A stretch of DNA of 64,000 bases from Bradyrhizobium neotropicale (GCF_001641695.1 NZ_LSEF01000040.1:35314-99313), one strand, 5' to 3'. Numbered from the stretch's first letter, positions 47,712-56,967 are shown. A program made the numbers and translations. The notes: a model not told the origin generated them from the sequence alone.

Positions 47712-48908
47712 ATGTCCAACCGTCCCCGCAAGGCCCTGATCATCGGCGCCGGCATCGCCGGGCCTGTCGCCGCCGTCCTGCTGCGCCGTGCCGGCATCGA
47801 GTCCGCGATTTACGAGGCCTGGCCCTATTCCAAGGGCATCGGCGGTGGATTGCAGATCGCTCCGAACGGCATGCAGGTGATGGACGAGATCGGCCTTGCT
47901 GGCGAGCTGATCAGCCGCGGCTCGGTCGCGGAATCCTTCGACTTCTGCTCGCAGAGCGGCCAGAGGCTCGGTTCGCTCAACCGCGACATGGAGCGGCGCT
48001 TCGGCCAGCCCGCGGTCAATGTCTGCCGCGCCACGCTGAACGAGATGCTGGTCGACAAGGCCTGGTGCTCCTGCGTGTCGCTCTATTTCGAGAAGCGGCT
48101 GACCAAGATCGAGGACCGCGGCGATCAGCCCATCATCGCCTATTTCGCCGACGGCTCCACCGCCGAGGGCGACTTCCTGATCGGCGCGGATGGCGTGCAC
48201 TCGATGGTGCGCCGTCAGGTGATCCCGGACGGGCCGGCCCCCTTCGACACCGGCCTGATCGGCTTCGGCGGCTTCGTGCCGCGGGCGGTTCTCGACGGCA
48301 CCGCGATCGGCCAGCGTGTGATGACCACGTTCGGTCAGAGCGGCTTCTTCGGCTACGGCTTTTGCAGCCCAGACCCTAATGACGGCGCGATGTGGTGGAG
48401 CACGCAGCCCGCGCACGGCATCGATGCCGCCGCGTTCCGCGCGCAGGATCAGGCAACGATCAAGCAGCACCTGCGCGACTTCCACCGGGGCTGGCACGAT
48501 CCCATTCCGGCCATCCTCGAGGCGGCCGAGAACATCGTCGTGACGGATACGCTCGATGTCGCGACGCTGCCGACCTGGTCGCGCAAGCGGTCCCTGCTGA
48601 TCGGCGACGCCGCGCATGCGACGAGCCCGCATGCCGGCCAGGGCGCCTCGCTCGCGCTCGAGGACGCGATGCGGCTGGCGCGGCTGATGCAGGACGGCCA
48701 GGAGCTCGGCGTCACCTTCCAGAATTTCGAGGCCGAGCGTCGCCCGCGCGCCGAGAAGATCGTCGCGATCGCCCGCCGCAACGGCAACAGCAAGCGCGAA
48801 TTCAGCGCCACCGGCGCGTTCATCCGCAATCAGATGATGAAGTGGCTGCTGCCACTGGGATCGAAGAGCATGGAGTTCATGTACGCGTACGACGCGCGGG
48901 CGGCGTAG
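47712..48908 (+). CDS. FAD-dependent aromatic monooxygenase (UbiH/salicylate-hydroxylase-like)
   Basis: A protein of 398 residues. The FAD Rossmann motif is IIGAGIAGPVAAVLLRRAGI near residue 12. A DG-type motif is in DFLIGADGVHSMVRRQV near 156. The second FAD signature is LLIGDAAHATSPHAGQGASL near 297. Such enzymes hydroxylate aromatic or other ring substrates using NAD(P)H and O2. Its substrate is likely the signal sensed by the divergent MarR protein. It could equally be a quinone or antibiotic-modifying enzyme. Confidence 0.92.
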   Translation: MSNRPRKALIIGAGIAGPVAAVLLRRAGIESAIYEAWPYSKGIGGGLQIAPNGMQVMDEIGLAGELISRGSVAESFDFCSQSGQRLGSLNRDMERRFGQPAVNVCRATLNEMLVDKAWCSCVSLYFEKRLTKIEDRGDQPIIAYFADGSTAEGDFLIGADGVHSMVRRQVIPDGPAPFDTGLIGFGGFVPRAVLDGTAIGQRVMTTFGQSGFFGYGFCSPDPNDGAMWWSTQPAHGIDAAAFRAQDQATIKQHLRDFHRGWHDPIPAILEAAENIVVTDTLDVATLPTWSRKRSLLIGDAAHATSPHAGQGASLALEDAMRLARLMQDGQELGVTFQNFEAERRPRAEKIVAIARRNGNSKREFSATGAFIRNQMMKWLLPLGSKSMEFMYAYDARAA

Positions 48909-48926
48909 TTGCGAGCTGCCGTAGCC

Positions 48927-49052
48927 GTAGGGTGGGCAAAGGCGCGAAAGCGCCGTGCCCACCATCTCTCCGCAATCTCGCTTGCGAATGGTGGGCACGC
49001 TTCCGCCTTCGCTCTCCGAGCTACGGCGGACAGGTCGCTTTGCCCACCCTAC
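48927..49052. repeat. Palindromic intergenic repeat (GTAGGGTGGGCAAAG type)
   Basis: Outer arms GTAGGGTGGGCAAAG (48927-48941) and CTTTGCCCACCCTAC (49038-49052), with inner arms GTGCCCACCAT (48955-48965) and ATGGTGGGCAC (48988-48998). It lies between the convergent monooxygenase and reductase genes and is related to 17914-17996. Confidence 0.8.
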
Positions 49053-49061
49053 AATTTGCGG

Positions 49062-50237
49062 CTACTTCTCCACCACAAACGTCAGCCCGGCGTAATCGAC
49101 CAGGCGCTTGATCAGCTTGTGCTGCATGGCCGCACCGGGCGTCCAGAAGCCGGCCGGGACATCCGTCGCATCGCGCAACAGGCAGATCGCGCATTCGGAG
49201 ATGATCTTCGCCGTTGATGCGTAGCCCGGGTCGAGATCTCCCTTGATCGCCGCGCGAACCTGTCGGCCGTCGGGCGCAATCGCGACATAGAGCAGGTCGT
49301 AGTGACCGGCGTCGCGCTCTTCCTTCGACGGCCCCTCGCCCGGCTTGAGCGCCTCGGGGCCAGTCTTCTCGCTGTTGGCAGCCATGACGAGCTTCGCGTT
49401 GGCCTGCCCTTCGTCCCCCGCTCCCGTCAGCACCATCTCGTCGTAGACGAAATCCCGGCCATAGGGGAATCCCATCAGCATGTTGGAGCGATGGACATTG
49501 CGAGTGTTCAGCGTCGCCATCGCGAACGGGGCGGACCAGGATTGCAGGTCTTCCTCGAAAACAGGCTTGTTGCCGCGCGGCTGCTTGGGCCCCTCGAATC
49601 CGGGCGTGAAAGCAAAGGGGTCCTTGAGGATCGACACCAGGCTGAGATCCTGCGCAACCGCTTCGAAGGTGAGCCTTGCGCTGGCCGAAGTGCCACCGGA
49701 GAACTTCCAACTGAGGTCGCGGACGCGCCCCTTGACGCGGGGCACTGGCGCTCCGAACACGCGCCTTGCTTCCTCCTGCACGAAGAACGCGCCGAGCTCG
49801 AACGGGATGGAATCGAAGCCACAGGAGAAGATGATGCGCGCGCCGCTCACCTTGGCTGCCGCCTCGTGCCGGTCGATCATCTGCTTCAGCCAGATCGGCT
49901 CGCCGCAGAGATCCATATAGTCGGTGCCCGATGCGACGCAGGCGGCGAGCAGATCGGAGCCATAAAGCTGGTATGGACCGACAGTGGTGATTACGAGCTT
50001 GGCTTGATCGATCATCGCCCGCAACGACGCGGGGTCGGCGGCATCGGCAAGGATCAGCGGCGTATCGCCGGGTGCGCCAATGGCGTCGCGAACGGAAGCG
50101 AGCTTGTCTCTGCTGCGCCCAGCCATCGCCCATGTCGGCGCGCCGTCGCCCATGTATTGCGCAGCGAGGTATTCGGCGACGAGCTGGCCGGTGTATCCGG
50201 TTGCGCCATAGACGACGATGTCGAACTTCGACGACAC
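49062..50237 (-). CDS. Saccharopine-dehydrogenase-family NAD(P) reductase, copy 2 of a tandem pair
   Basis: A protein of 391 residues starting MSSKFDIVVYGATGYTGQLV, a Rossmann GxTGxxG motif. Then ADAADPASLRAMIDQAKLVI, VITTVGPYQLYGSDLLAACV and RIIFSCGFDSIPFELGAFFV follow. It belongs to the group including the mycobacterial trans-acting enoyl reductase, and not to true lysine-pathway saccharopine dehydrogenases. It is strongly similar along its length to the upstream gene (50267-51445), 29 bases away. Substrate unknown. Confidence 0.88.
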   Translation of the reverse strand: MSSKFDIVVYGATGYTGQLVAEYLAAQYMGDGAPTWAMAGRSRDKLASVRDAIGAPGDTPLILADAADPASLRAMIDQAKLVITTVGPYQLYGSDLLAACVASGTDYMDLCGEPIWLKQMIDRHEAAAKVSGARIIFSCGFDSIPFELGAFFVQEEARRVFGAPVPRVKGRVRDLSWKFSGGTSASARLTFEAVAQDLSLVSILKDPFAFTPGFEGPKQPRGNKPVFEEDLQSWSAPFAMATLNTRNVHRSNMLMGFPYGRDFVYDEMVLTGAGDEGQANAKLVMAANSEKTGPEALKPGEGPSKEERDAGHYDLLYVAIAPDGRQVRAAIKGDLDPGYASTAKIISECAICLLRDATDVPAGFWTPGAAMQHKLIKRLVDYAGLTFVVEK

Positions 50238-50266
50238 GGATCACGTTTCCTGCAAGACCGCGGACC

Positions 50267-51445
50267 TTACGCCTCTACCGCAAACGTCAACCCGGCATGT
50301 TCTTGAAGACGCTTGATCAGCTTGTGCTGCATGGCCGCGCCCGGCGTCCAGAAACCGGCCGGCACATCCGTCGCATCGCGCAGCAAGCAGATCGCGCATT
50401 CGGAGATCATCTTCGAGGTCGAGCCGTAGCCGGGATCGCGGTCGCCGGTAACGCCGGCGCGAATCTGCCGGCCATCGGGCGCAATCGCGACGTAGAGCAG
50501 ATCGAAGCGGCCGTTTTCCCGCTCCTCTTTCGACGGGCCCTCACCCGGCTTCGGTGCGCTCGGGCCGGTCTTCTCGGCGTTCGCAGCCATCACGCGCTTC
50601 GCGTTCGCCTCGCCCTTCTCGCCGGGACCGGTCAGGACCATCTCGTCGTAGACGAACTCCTTGCCGTAGGGAAAGCCCATCAGCATGTTGGAGCGATGGA
50701 CGTTGCGCGTGTTGATCAGCGCCATCATGAAGGGTGCGGCCCAGGACTGCAGGTCCTCCTCAAGGATAGACCTGTTGCCCTTGGGCTGCTTCGGACCGGA
50801 AAAGCCGGGCGTGAGCGCGAACGGATCGTTCAGGATCGCGACGAGGCTGATGTCTTTCGCCACTGCATCGAAGGTCGCCTTCGCGCTCGCCGCAGTGCCG
50901 CCGGACAGCGTGCCGCGCATGTCGCGCACACGTCCCTTCACGCGCGAGGCGGGCGCACCGAACACGCGCCTGGCCTCTTCCTGCACGAAGAACGCACCGA
51001 GCTCGAATGGCACGGAATCGAAGCCGCAGGAAAACACGATGCGCGCGCCGCTCTCTTTGGCCGCCGCATCATACTTGTCGATCATCTGTCGCATCCAGAC
51101 CGGCTCGCCGCAGAGGTCGAAATAATCCGTGCCGGTGGCAACACAGGCTGCGAGCAACTCTTCACCGTAGAGCTGATACGGTCCGACGGTCGTGATCACC
51201 GACATCGTCTGCTCAACCATCGCCTTCAGCGATGCGGCGTCAGACGCATCCGCCACGATCAGCGGCGTATCCGCGGGCGCGCCGATTGCGTCGCGCACCG
51301 ATTTGAGCTTGTCGAGGCTGCGCCCGGCCATCGCCCATTTGAGTGCCTTGTCGCCCTTGTAGTGCGCCGCCAGATATTCGGCGACGAGCTGGCCGGTGAA
51401 ACCGGTCGCGCCGTAGACGACGATGTCGAATTTCGCAGAGCTCAT
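50267..51445 (-). CDS. Saccharopine-dehydrogenase-family NAD(P) reductase, copy 1 of a tandem pair
   Basis: A protein of 392 residues with the same architecture as its neighbour: FDIVVYGATGFTGQLVAEYL at the N-terminus, VITTVGPYQLYGEELLAACV near residue 86, RIVFSCGFDSVPFELGAFFV near 134, and the same C-terminal end (ISECAICLLRDATDVPAGFW). Most of the two proteins match by eye, so this is a recent tandem duplication with both copies intact. It starts 9 bases after the DUF169 stop, as part of a four-gene minus-strand operon. Confidence 0.88.
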   Translation of the reverse strand: MSSAKFDIVVYGATGFTGQLVAEYLAAHYKGDKALKWAMAGRSLDKLKSVRDAIGAPADTPLIVADASDAASLKAMVEQTMSVITTVGPYQLYGEELLAACVATGTDYFDLCGEPVWMRQMIDKYDAAAKESGARIVFSCGFDSVPFELGAFFVQEEARRVFGAPASRVKGRVRDMRGTLSGGTAASAKATFDAVAKDISLVAILNDPFALTPGFSGPKQPKGNRSILEEDLQSWAAPFMMALINTRNVHRSNMLMGFPYGKEFVYDEMVLTGPGEKGEANAKRVMAANAEKTGPSAPKPGEGPSKEERENGRFDLLYVAIAPDGRQIRAGVTGDRDPGYGSTSKMISECAICLLRDATDVPAGFWTPGAAMQHKLIKRLQEHAGLTFAVEA

Positions 51446-51454
51446 GTGCGACCC

Positions 51455-52279
51455 TTACTTCTTTCCGTAACTCACGCCCATGCCGGCACGGACGTCGCTT
51501 TGAATACCATAGGGCGGGATCGGATAGCGCAGGCCGTTCCTGGCCAGCGCCTTCATGCCCTCAATCGCCTTGGCGAGATGCTCCGGCTTCAGTGCCATCA
51601 GCATCTCCTCGTCCGGCACGCCGCCATAGCGCCGTTCGGCATAGCATGGCAAGGACAGGCTAGGCTCTCCGGTCTTGAGCGCCCGCCCCCAGGAATCCGC
51701 GCACGCGGTCTCACCGACCACACCCCATTCGAATTTTCTGTAGCCGGTATATTGCAGCCCGTTGATCAGGATGATCATCTGCCCCGGCGTCGCGTAGACG
51801 AGGCAGATGTCGGGCGGATCGAGCCGGCCGCTCGCGAGCGGGCTGACCGCGAGCGCCTGGTACTGGCCGAACGGCACCACATCGAGCGCCTCCTGACGCT
51901 TGCGCGCATCCTCCGCCGTGCCGTGCCAGACGCCGACATAATTCTCACCGGCGAGCCATTTCTCGTCCTGCGGCGCAAGGCCGATCACCGCGCGGCACTG
52001 CGCGCCGACGAGATCGTCCGCGGTGATGCCGACGGTCCATCCCAGCCGCGCCGCCATGCTGACGATCTGGTCGGTGGTGTGGATCGAACTCGGCCGCCGG
52101 ATTTTCGGGATCGCCTCCATGTCGGCGGCGCGTGCGAACAGCTTCATGCCGATCACCGTCGTCTTCAGCCGCAACAGGCTGTTGAGATCGGCAACGAGGC
52201 CGGCAAGATCGATCGTCTCTGCACTCGCTTGCTGCATGGCGTCCTCCGGACCGGCGCTTGCTGCGCCGGTGATTGTCAT
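51455..52279 (-). CDS. DUF169 family protein
   Basis: A protein of 274 residues beginning MTITGAASAGPEDAMQQASA. Conserved-looking DUF169 features are VIGMKLFARAADMEAIPKIR near residue 42, a Cys in DDLVGAQCRAVIGL, and GETACADSWGRALKTGEPSL near 198. The family has no proven function, though Cys residues and a link to redox or heavy-metal proteins have been noted. It is the second gene of the operon that ends with the two reductases, 13 bases after the YdcF-like gene. Confidence 0.85.
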   Translation of the reverse strand: MTITGAASAGPEDAMQQASAETIDLAGLVADLNSLLRLKTTVIGMKLFARAADMEAIPKIRRPSSIHTTDQIVSMAARLGWTVGITADDLVGAQCRAVIGLAPQDEKWLAGENYVGVWHGTAEDARKRQEALDVVPFGQYQALAVSPLASGRLDPPDICLVYATPGQMIILINGLQYTGYRKFEWGVVGETACADSWGRALKTGEPSLSLPCYAERRYGGVPDEEMLMALKPEHLAKAIEGMKALARNGLRYPIPPYGIQSDVRAGMGVSYGKK

Positions 52280-52292
52280 TTCGTCCTCGTTT

Positions 52293-53129
52293 CTAATCCC
52301 TGGTCGGGCCCGGAAGCAAATCGGCGGTCCGGCCCATCAGGCGGTAAGCGACGAGCCCGATCCATTCGCGCATGGCAACATCGGTGCGGCTCAATCCGTC
52401 GCGGCCCGAATTGCTGAAGCTGAAGAGATCTTCGCGTCCTCCCATCCGCCAGTCCACCGGATAGGCCTCGACATCAAATCCAACCTTGCGGAACAGTCCG
52501 ACCGAACGCGGCATGTGGAAAGCCGAGGTGACGAGGAGCCAGCGCTCGCCGGGCTTCGGAGCAACGAGCTGCTTCGTGAGCAGCGCATTCTCATAGGTAT
52601 TGCGCGAGTTTCGCTCCAGGATCAGGCGCTCCTTGGGGATGCCGATATTCTCGAGGGCGATGCCGGACCAGTCGGCCTCCTTGGCGTCGCCCGAGATCAG
52701 GTCGGAGTTGCCCCCGGTGAAGACGATGCGGGCGTTCGGGTAGCGCCGCGCCAGCTCGGCCGGTGCCAATATGCGATCGGCGGCGTGGCGCACGATCGGC
52801 GTACCATGCGTTGCCGACAAATCCGGATCGACCGAGCCGCCGAGGATGATGATCCCGTCGGGCGCGCCCCGCGACGGATCCCACGGTGGAAAACGCGACT
52901 CCAGCGGATAAAGCAGGAGATTGCCGAGCGGCGAGAAAGCAGCGAGCGCCAGCAGAACCAGTGCGGTAGCCGCGAGCTTGCGGCCGAGCGCCGCATAGCG
53001 CGTCGACAGCAGAATGAGCGACAGAATTCCGAGCTCGACGATGAAATTGATCGGCAACAATGCCACGCCGAGCGTCTTGGACAGGACGAAAAACAGGGGG
53101 AGCCTCGCTGGAATGATCGATGAGGTCAC
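52293..53129 (-). CDS. YdcF/SanA-like membrane protein (DUF218)
   Basis: A GTG at 53129 is used because the upstream ATG at 53150 lies in repeat DNA. About 278 residues with two N-terminal membrane helices (VALLPINFIVELGILSLILL and LAATALVLLALAAFSPLGNL). The DUF218 domain follows, with DGIIILGGSVDPDLSATHGT near residue 89, RIVFTGGNSDLISGDAKEAD and ERNSRNTYENALLTKQLV. Family members act in envelope barrier or lipid-carrier recycling. It is divergent from the acetamidase-like gene. Confidence 0.88.
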   Translation of the reverse strand: MTSSIIPARLPLFFVLSKTLGVALLPINFIVELGILSLILLSTRYAALGRKLAATALVLLALAAFSPLGNLLLYPLESRFPPWDPSRGAPDGIIILGGSVDPDLSATHGTPIVRHAADRILAPAELARRYPNARIVFTGGNSDLISGDAKEADWSGIALENIGIPKERLILERNSRNTYENALLTKQLVAPKPGERWLLVTSAFHMPRSVGLFRKVGFDVEAYPVDWRMGGREDLFSFSNSGRDGLSRTDVAMREWIGLVAYRLMGRTADLLPGPTRD

Positions 53130-53210
53130 GTGCGGGCTTGACCGGCCCATCCATCTTCAGAAATCTTCTTGAAAGAGGATCGATTGCCGGGTCAAGCCCG
53201 GCAGTGACGA
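53130..53210. repeat. Short palindromic repeat (GCCGGGTCAAGCCCGGC type)
   Basis: CGGGCTTGACCGG (53131-53144) and GCCGGG-TCAAG-CCCGGC (53186-53202) form an inverted pair, a shorter relative of the element at 45707-45831. It sits between the divergent YdcF-like and acetamidase-like genes. Confidence 0.55.
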
Positions 53211-53236
53211 GTTCTGATGAAACCGGGACGTGGCCA

Positions 53237-54178
53237 ATGACCCATCACCACCTGCATTCGAGCGCCGAAACCTGCCACTGGGGCTTCTTCGAGGCGAAAC
53301 TCAGGCCGGCGCTGACGATCCAAAGCGGCGATGAAGTCACGGTCGACACCATCAGCGGCGGGCCCGACGTGATGCCTGACCGCGACCGCTTTCACGTCCC
53401 GCCCGAGATGCTCGACGTGCATGCGAAATGCGAACGCATGTTGCCCGGCCACATCCTCACCGGCCCGATCGCGGTCGGCGGCGCCGAGCCCGGCGACGTG
53501 CTCGAAGTCGATATCCTCGACATTCAGCTCCGGCAGGATTGGGGCTGGAATCTGATCAAGCCGCTGTCCGGCACCCTGCCCGACGATTTCCACGAGACGC
53601 GCATCCTCAACATCCCGCTGGATCGGACGCGCATGGTTGGTCGCCTGCCCTGGGGCCTCGATTTGCCGCTAAAGCCGTTCTTCGGCGTGATGGGCGTGGC
53701 GCCGCCGCCGGCCTGGGGCCGCATTTCCTCGCTCATTCCGCGCGCGATGGGCGGCAATCTCGACAACAAGGAGCTGGTCCCGGGCGCGAAGCTCTATCTG
53801 CCGGTGTTCGTGCCGGGCGCGCTGTTCTCCTGTGGCGACGGCCATGGCGTGCAGGGCGACGGCGAGGTCTGCGTCACCGCAATCGAGACCGCGCTGCAAG
53901 GCCGCTTCCGCCTCACGCTGCGCAAGGACATGAAGCTCGACTATCCGCGCGCGGAGACGCCGTCGCACTACATGACCATGGCGATGGACCCGGACCTCGA
54001 CCAGTGCGTGGTGCGGGCGCTGCGCGACATGATCGCGCTGCTCGGCGAGAAGCGAAACCTGTCGCGCGCAGACGCCTACACGCTGTGCAGCCTGGCCGCC
54101 GATTTGCGCGTGACGCAGACGGTCAATGGCTCCAAGGGCATCCATTGCATGATCGCCAAATCGGTCGTGCACGGCTAG
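53237..54178 (+). CDS. Acetamidase/formamidase family protein
   Basis: ATG at 53237 gives MTHHHLHSSAETCHWGFFEA and 313 residues. Family hallmarks are the N-terminal GDEVTVDTISGGPDVMPD, the metal/His region GHILTGPIAVGGAEPGDVLE near residue 78, PVFVPGALFSCGDGHGVQGD near 198 (active site), and the C-terminal QTVNGSKGIHCMIAKSVV. It hydrolyses short amides to the acid and ammonia. No urea or nitrile gene cluster is nearby, so the physiological substrate is unknown. Confidence 0.92.
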   Translation: MTHHHLHSSAETCHWGFFEAKLRPALTIQSGDEVTVDTISGGPDVMPDRDRFHVPPEMLDVHAKCERMLPGHILTGPIAVGGAEPGDVLEVDILDIQLRQDWGWNLIKPLSGTLPDDFHETRILNIPLDRTRMVGRLPWGLDLPLKPFFGVMGVAPPPAWGRISSLIPRAMGGNLDNKELVPGAKLYLPVFVPGALFSCGDGHGVQGDGEVCVTAIETALQGRFRLTLRKDMKLDYPRAETPSHYMTMAMDPDLDQCVVRALRDMIALLGEKRNLSRADAYTLCSLAADLRVTQTVNGSKGIHCMIAKSVVHG

Positions 54179-54380
54179 GCCCGCACCGCCTCTTTCCCCT
54201 TGTCCAGCTTGTCCGCCGCCCGGAGCCTCCGCGCGGCGCGGCTGGCGCGTGAGGATTTTTCCAAGCGATTCCAACGGCCTCTGGCTCTGCTGTGGTCCGG
54301 ATTTGACTCCCAGGCTCAAACCTAAATAGAGTCTTAATCGTTACTTTTATGTACCCGAGTAAGAGGCTAGCGTTCGGGCC

Positions 54381-54578
54381 ATGGCCACCGAAAAAGCCGA
54401 GACTGACCGCATTCCAGTTACCTTGGCGCTCTCGACCATCACGTATCTCGAAAAACTGGTGAGACAGGGCACCCACGGCACCAGCGTTCCCGGCGTCGCA
54501 CGTACATTGATCGAGGAAGGCATCCGTCTCGCCATCAAGGACGGGCTGCTCTCGATTCGCGACAATGGCAGGACGTGA
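54381..54578 (+). CDS. Small predicted ribbon-helix-helix-like protein, 65 aa
   Basis: ATG at 54381. The product begins MATEKAETDRIPVTLALSTI and contains a strand-helix pattern (TYLEKLVRQGTHGTSVPGVA, RTLIEEGIRLAIKDGLLSIR) similar to CopG/MetJ-type DNA-binding dimers. It lies 73 bases before gcrA on the same strand and may be co-transcribed. The family call is from the pattern only; the coding call is more secure. Confidence 0.6.
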   Translation: MATEKAETDRIPVTLALSTITYLEKLVRQGTHGTSVPGVARTLIEEGIRLAIKDGLLSIRDNGRT

Positions 54579-54651
54579 GGCGCAGGAGCGAGGGAAGCTG
54601 ACGGATCTTGGACGGCGGCCGGCGATCATCTGCAACCTGGGACCGTCACCG

Positions 54652-55131
54652 ATGCCTGCTCTTTCACCGACCTGGACCGACGAACGAATTGCACTCCTGA
54701 GACAACATTTCGAAGCCGGCCTCTCCTGCCGCGAGATCGCCGCCGACATCGGCGTCAGCCGCAATGCCGTGATCGGCAAGCTCTCCCGGCTCAATCTCAC
54801 GCGCGGCAGGACCAGCGACGAGCGCAAGCTCCAGGACAGGAGCTTCGCGCCGGCACGCGCACCGAAGGCAGTGCCGCGACTGCAATATCAGATGCTCGCC
54901 ACGATCTACGGCGAGGCCGAACCGCCCGTGATCCTGGAGGCAATCGACGAAGCCAATCGCTGCTCGCTGATGGAGCTCGGCGAGAACCGCTGCCGCTGGC
55001 CGATCTCGACGCCGGGCGCGGACGATTTCTGCTTCTGTGGCAATGCGTCGCCCGATGGCCAGCCCTATTGCGCCGGTCACAGCCGCCTCGCCTACCGGCC
55101 GAATTCACGCGCGCGCTTGATGCGCGGCTGA
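54652..55131 (+). CDS. gcrA: GcrA-family cell-cycle regulator
   Basis: ATG at 54652 gives MPALSPTWTDERIALLRQHF and 159 residues. The N-terminal HTH (LSCREIAADIGVSRNAVIGK, residues ~26-45) matches GcrA. The C-terminal Cys cluster RCRWPIS ... DFCFCGNASPDGQPYCAGH near residue 122 is the sigma-70-binding half. GcrA activates methylation-dependent cell-cycle promoters as a partner of RpoD in alphaproteobacteria. It is followed by a strong terminator. A longer in-frame start (54565) is possible but unconserved. Confidence 0.93.
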   Translation: MPALSPTWTDERIALLRQHFEAGLSCREIAADIGVSRNAVIGKLSRLNLTRGRTSDERKLQDRSFAPARAPKAVPRLQYQMLATIYGEAEPPVILEAIDEANRCSLMELGENRCRWPISTPGADDFCFCGNASPDGQPYCAGHSRLAYRPNSRARLMRG

Positions 55132-55159
55132 GGCGAACCGCGATCTGCCAAAACTTAAA

Positions 55160-55187
55160 AACCTCCGGCAGGGCATTGCCGGAGGTT
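55160..55187 (+). terminator. Terminator downstream of gcrA
   Basis: AACCTCCGGCA and TGCCGGAGGTT form a perfect 11-bp stem with a 6-base loop, followed by TCT. It is 29 bases past the gcrA stop. Confidence 0.8.
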
Positions 55188-55355
55188 TCTGGAGGCTTAG
55201 CATGAAGCCAAGAGCCGTGACTTTCGTAATCGGCTAAGAGCTATATAGCTTAGTAACTCAGGTAAGTAAATAAGTTTGAAGACGATCGAATCGCATAGCT
55301 CGTCTTCGTCGCTTGCGTAGAGACGCTGCCGGATTTTCCGAACGTCCCCCCCCTG

Positions 55356-55386
55356 GAAAAAGCCCCGGCGGTTTCCCGCCGGGGCT
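55356..55386 (-). terminator. Terminator of the porin gene
   Basis: AGCCCCGGCGG and CCGCCGGGGCT form a perfect 11-bp stem. On the minus strand it is followed by a T run (complement of AAAAA). It lies about 25 bases past the porin stop. Confidence 0.88.
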
Positions 55387-55410
55387 CGCGTCAGATCCGA
55401 ATGTCAGGAC

Positions 55411-56967
55411 TTACCAATTGCGCTGGGCGCGCAGCAGCAGGCTGTAGGTGTCCTGGTCCTTCAGCTCGTAGGTAGCCGCGGGCTTGGCGACCGACGTCAG
55501 AGCGGTCGTCGTGATGAAGCCCGAGTACTTCTGGTCGAGATGGCTGTAGGTGAAGTCAGCCGAGAAGGTCAGCCCCTTCACCGGCGTCCAGCGGGTGATG
55601 ACACCCACCTGGCCGATGTTGAAGTCCGGGTTGCAGGTGCCTGTCAGGGTGGCGAACGCGGCACTGCCGCAGATCAGGCCCTTCGCCGTGCCGCTGTAGC
55701 TGACCGCAGCCCAGGCACCGTACAGCGCTGTGTTCCAGTACGGATCCCAGTTGTGGGTGTAGGCACCGCGGAAGCCGTAGGTCTTGGTCAGCTCGAGGTT
55801 GCCGTTCGGGCCGAACACCGCATCCGACACACCGGCGAAGCCGATGCTCTGATAGGCGGCATTGGAGCTGCCGAACATCGAGTAGCTGGTCGCCGCCAGC
55901 TCCTGGAAGTTGTAGCGGCTCGCGCCCTCGGTGTAGACGCCCGACACGTTGATCACGTCGCCTGCGCCGGTCGGGATGTTCTTGATCGACAGAGCGAGCT
56001 GAACGGCCCAGCCCCACTTGTCTTCCGGATGGCCCGTCGCCTCGGTCGCGCCATAGTAGGCGGCGTGGTTGTCGTGCGCTGCGACCGAGGCCTGGAACAG
56101 ACCCCAGGCCTGGTCGACGCGAACCATGCCGACGATGTCGGGCGATGTGGTGCCGGCCAGGTTGTTCGTGCCGTAAGCGCCGCCGAGGACGCCCGTGGTC
56201 GACATGCCGGCGGTGTTCCAGATCGCGGTCTGGTAGACCTGGGTCGGGTCCTGCACGGAGATCGCGGCCGTGATACCCTGACCGAAATCGGCCGTGTAGG
56301 TGAACTGATTGACGCCGTTGGTCGAGCCGCTGCCGCCGACCAGCTGGTCGAAGTTGTTGCCGGGATAGTTGATCCAGGGCGCGTCGAACTGCGACACCGA
56401 CTTACCCATCGTGAAGCCGGCGAACTGGATGAACGCGTAATAGACGCCGAGCGCGCCGCCCGAGAGATTGCCGTCGGTGCCGTTGACGTTGCCGCTGGTC
56501 GAGCCCACGAGGCCGTTATTGGCGGCGTTGAGACCGAGCGTGCCGCTGTACTGGGTGGCGCCCGTCGCGCTGCCGGTGCCGACATAGTTGCCGGTCGTCC
56601 AAGTGAAGACCGCATCGAAATAGGTGCGGACCACGCCGTACTCGGTCGCCGTGCGCGTGTCGATGTTGAGATCTTCACGAGCGCGCATCGAGTAGTAGTT
56701 GACCAGGCGGTTCTTCGCCGCGAACACGTTGCTGTACTGGCCGTTGTAGTTGCCGCCCGCGTTGAGCGCGACTTCCGCACGCAGATAGCCGCCCAGCTTC
56801 ACGCAGGTGTCGGTGCCCGGGATGTAGTAGAAGCCCGCGCCGTACAGCGAGCAGACCTTCACGTATTCGACCGCCTTGGCCTTGACCGGAAGATCGGCCG
56901 CCTGGGCTCCGCCGACGGCGATCAGACCCGCCGCAGTGCCGAGCAAAAGGCTCTTCGCCACTCTCAT
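55411..56967 (-). CDS. Porin (Porin_2 family)
   Basis: A protein of 518 residues with a signal peptide (MRVAKSLLLGTAAGLIAVGG, cleavage after AQA). The conserved Rhizobiales porin start follows: DLPVKAKAVEYVKVCSLYGA, then GTDTCVKLGGYLRAEV. The rest is a Gly/Asn/Tyr-rich beta-barrel, ending with aromatic residue RNW. It forms an outer-membrane channel for small solutes. The 409-base leader and strong terminator suggest a separately regulated, abundant transcript. Confidence 0.95.
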   Translation of the reverse strand: MRVAKSLLLGTAAGLIAVGGAQAADLPVKAKAVEYVKVCSLYGAGFYYIPGTDTCVKLGGYLRAEVALNAGGNYNGQYSNVFAAKNRLVNYYSMRAREDLNIDTRTATEYGVVRTYFDAVFTWTTGNYVGTGSATGATQYSGTLGLNAANNGLVGSTSGNVNGTDGNLSGGALGVYYAFIQFAGFTMGKSVSQFDAPWINYPGNNFDQLVGGSGSTNGVNQFTYTADFGQGITAAISVQDPTQVYQTAIWNTAGMSTTGVLGGAYGTNNLAGTTSPDIVGMVRVDQAWGLFQASVAAHDNHAAYYGATEATGHPEDKWGWAVQLALSIKNIPTGAGDVINVSGVYTEGASRYNFQELAATSYSMFGSSNAAYQSIGFAGVSDAVFGPNGNLELTKTYGFRGAYTHNWDPYWNTALYGAWAAVSYSGTAKGLICGSAAFATLTGTCNPDFNIGQVGVITRWTPVKGLTFSADFTYSHLDQKYSGFITTTALTSVAKPAATYELKDQDTYSLLLRAQRNW

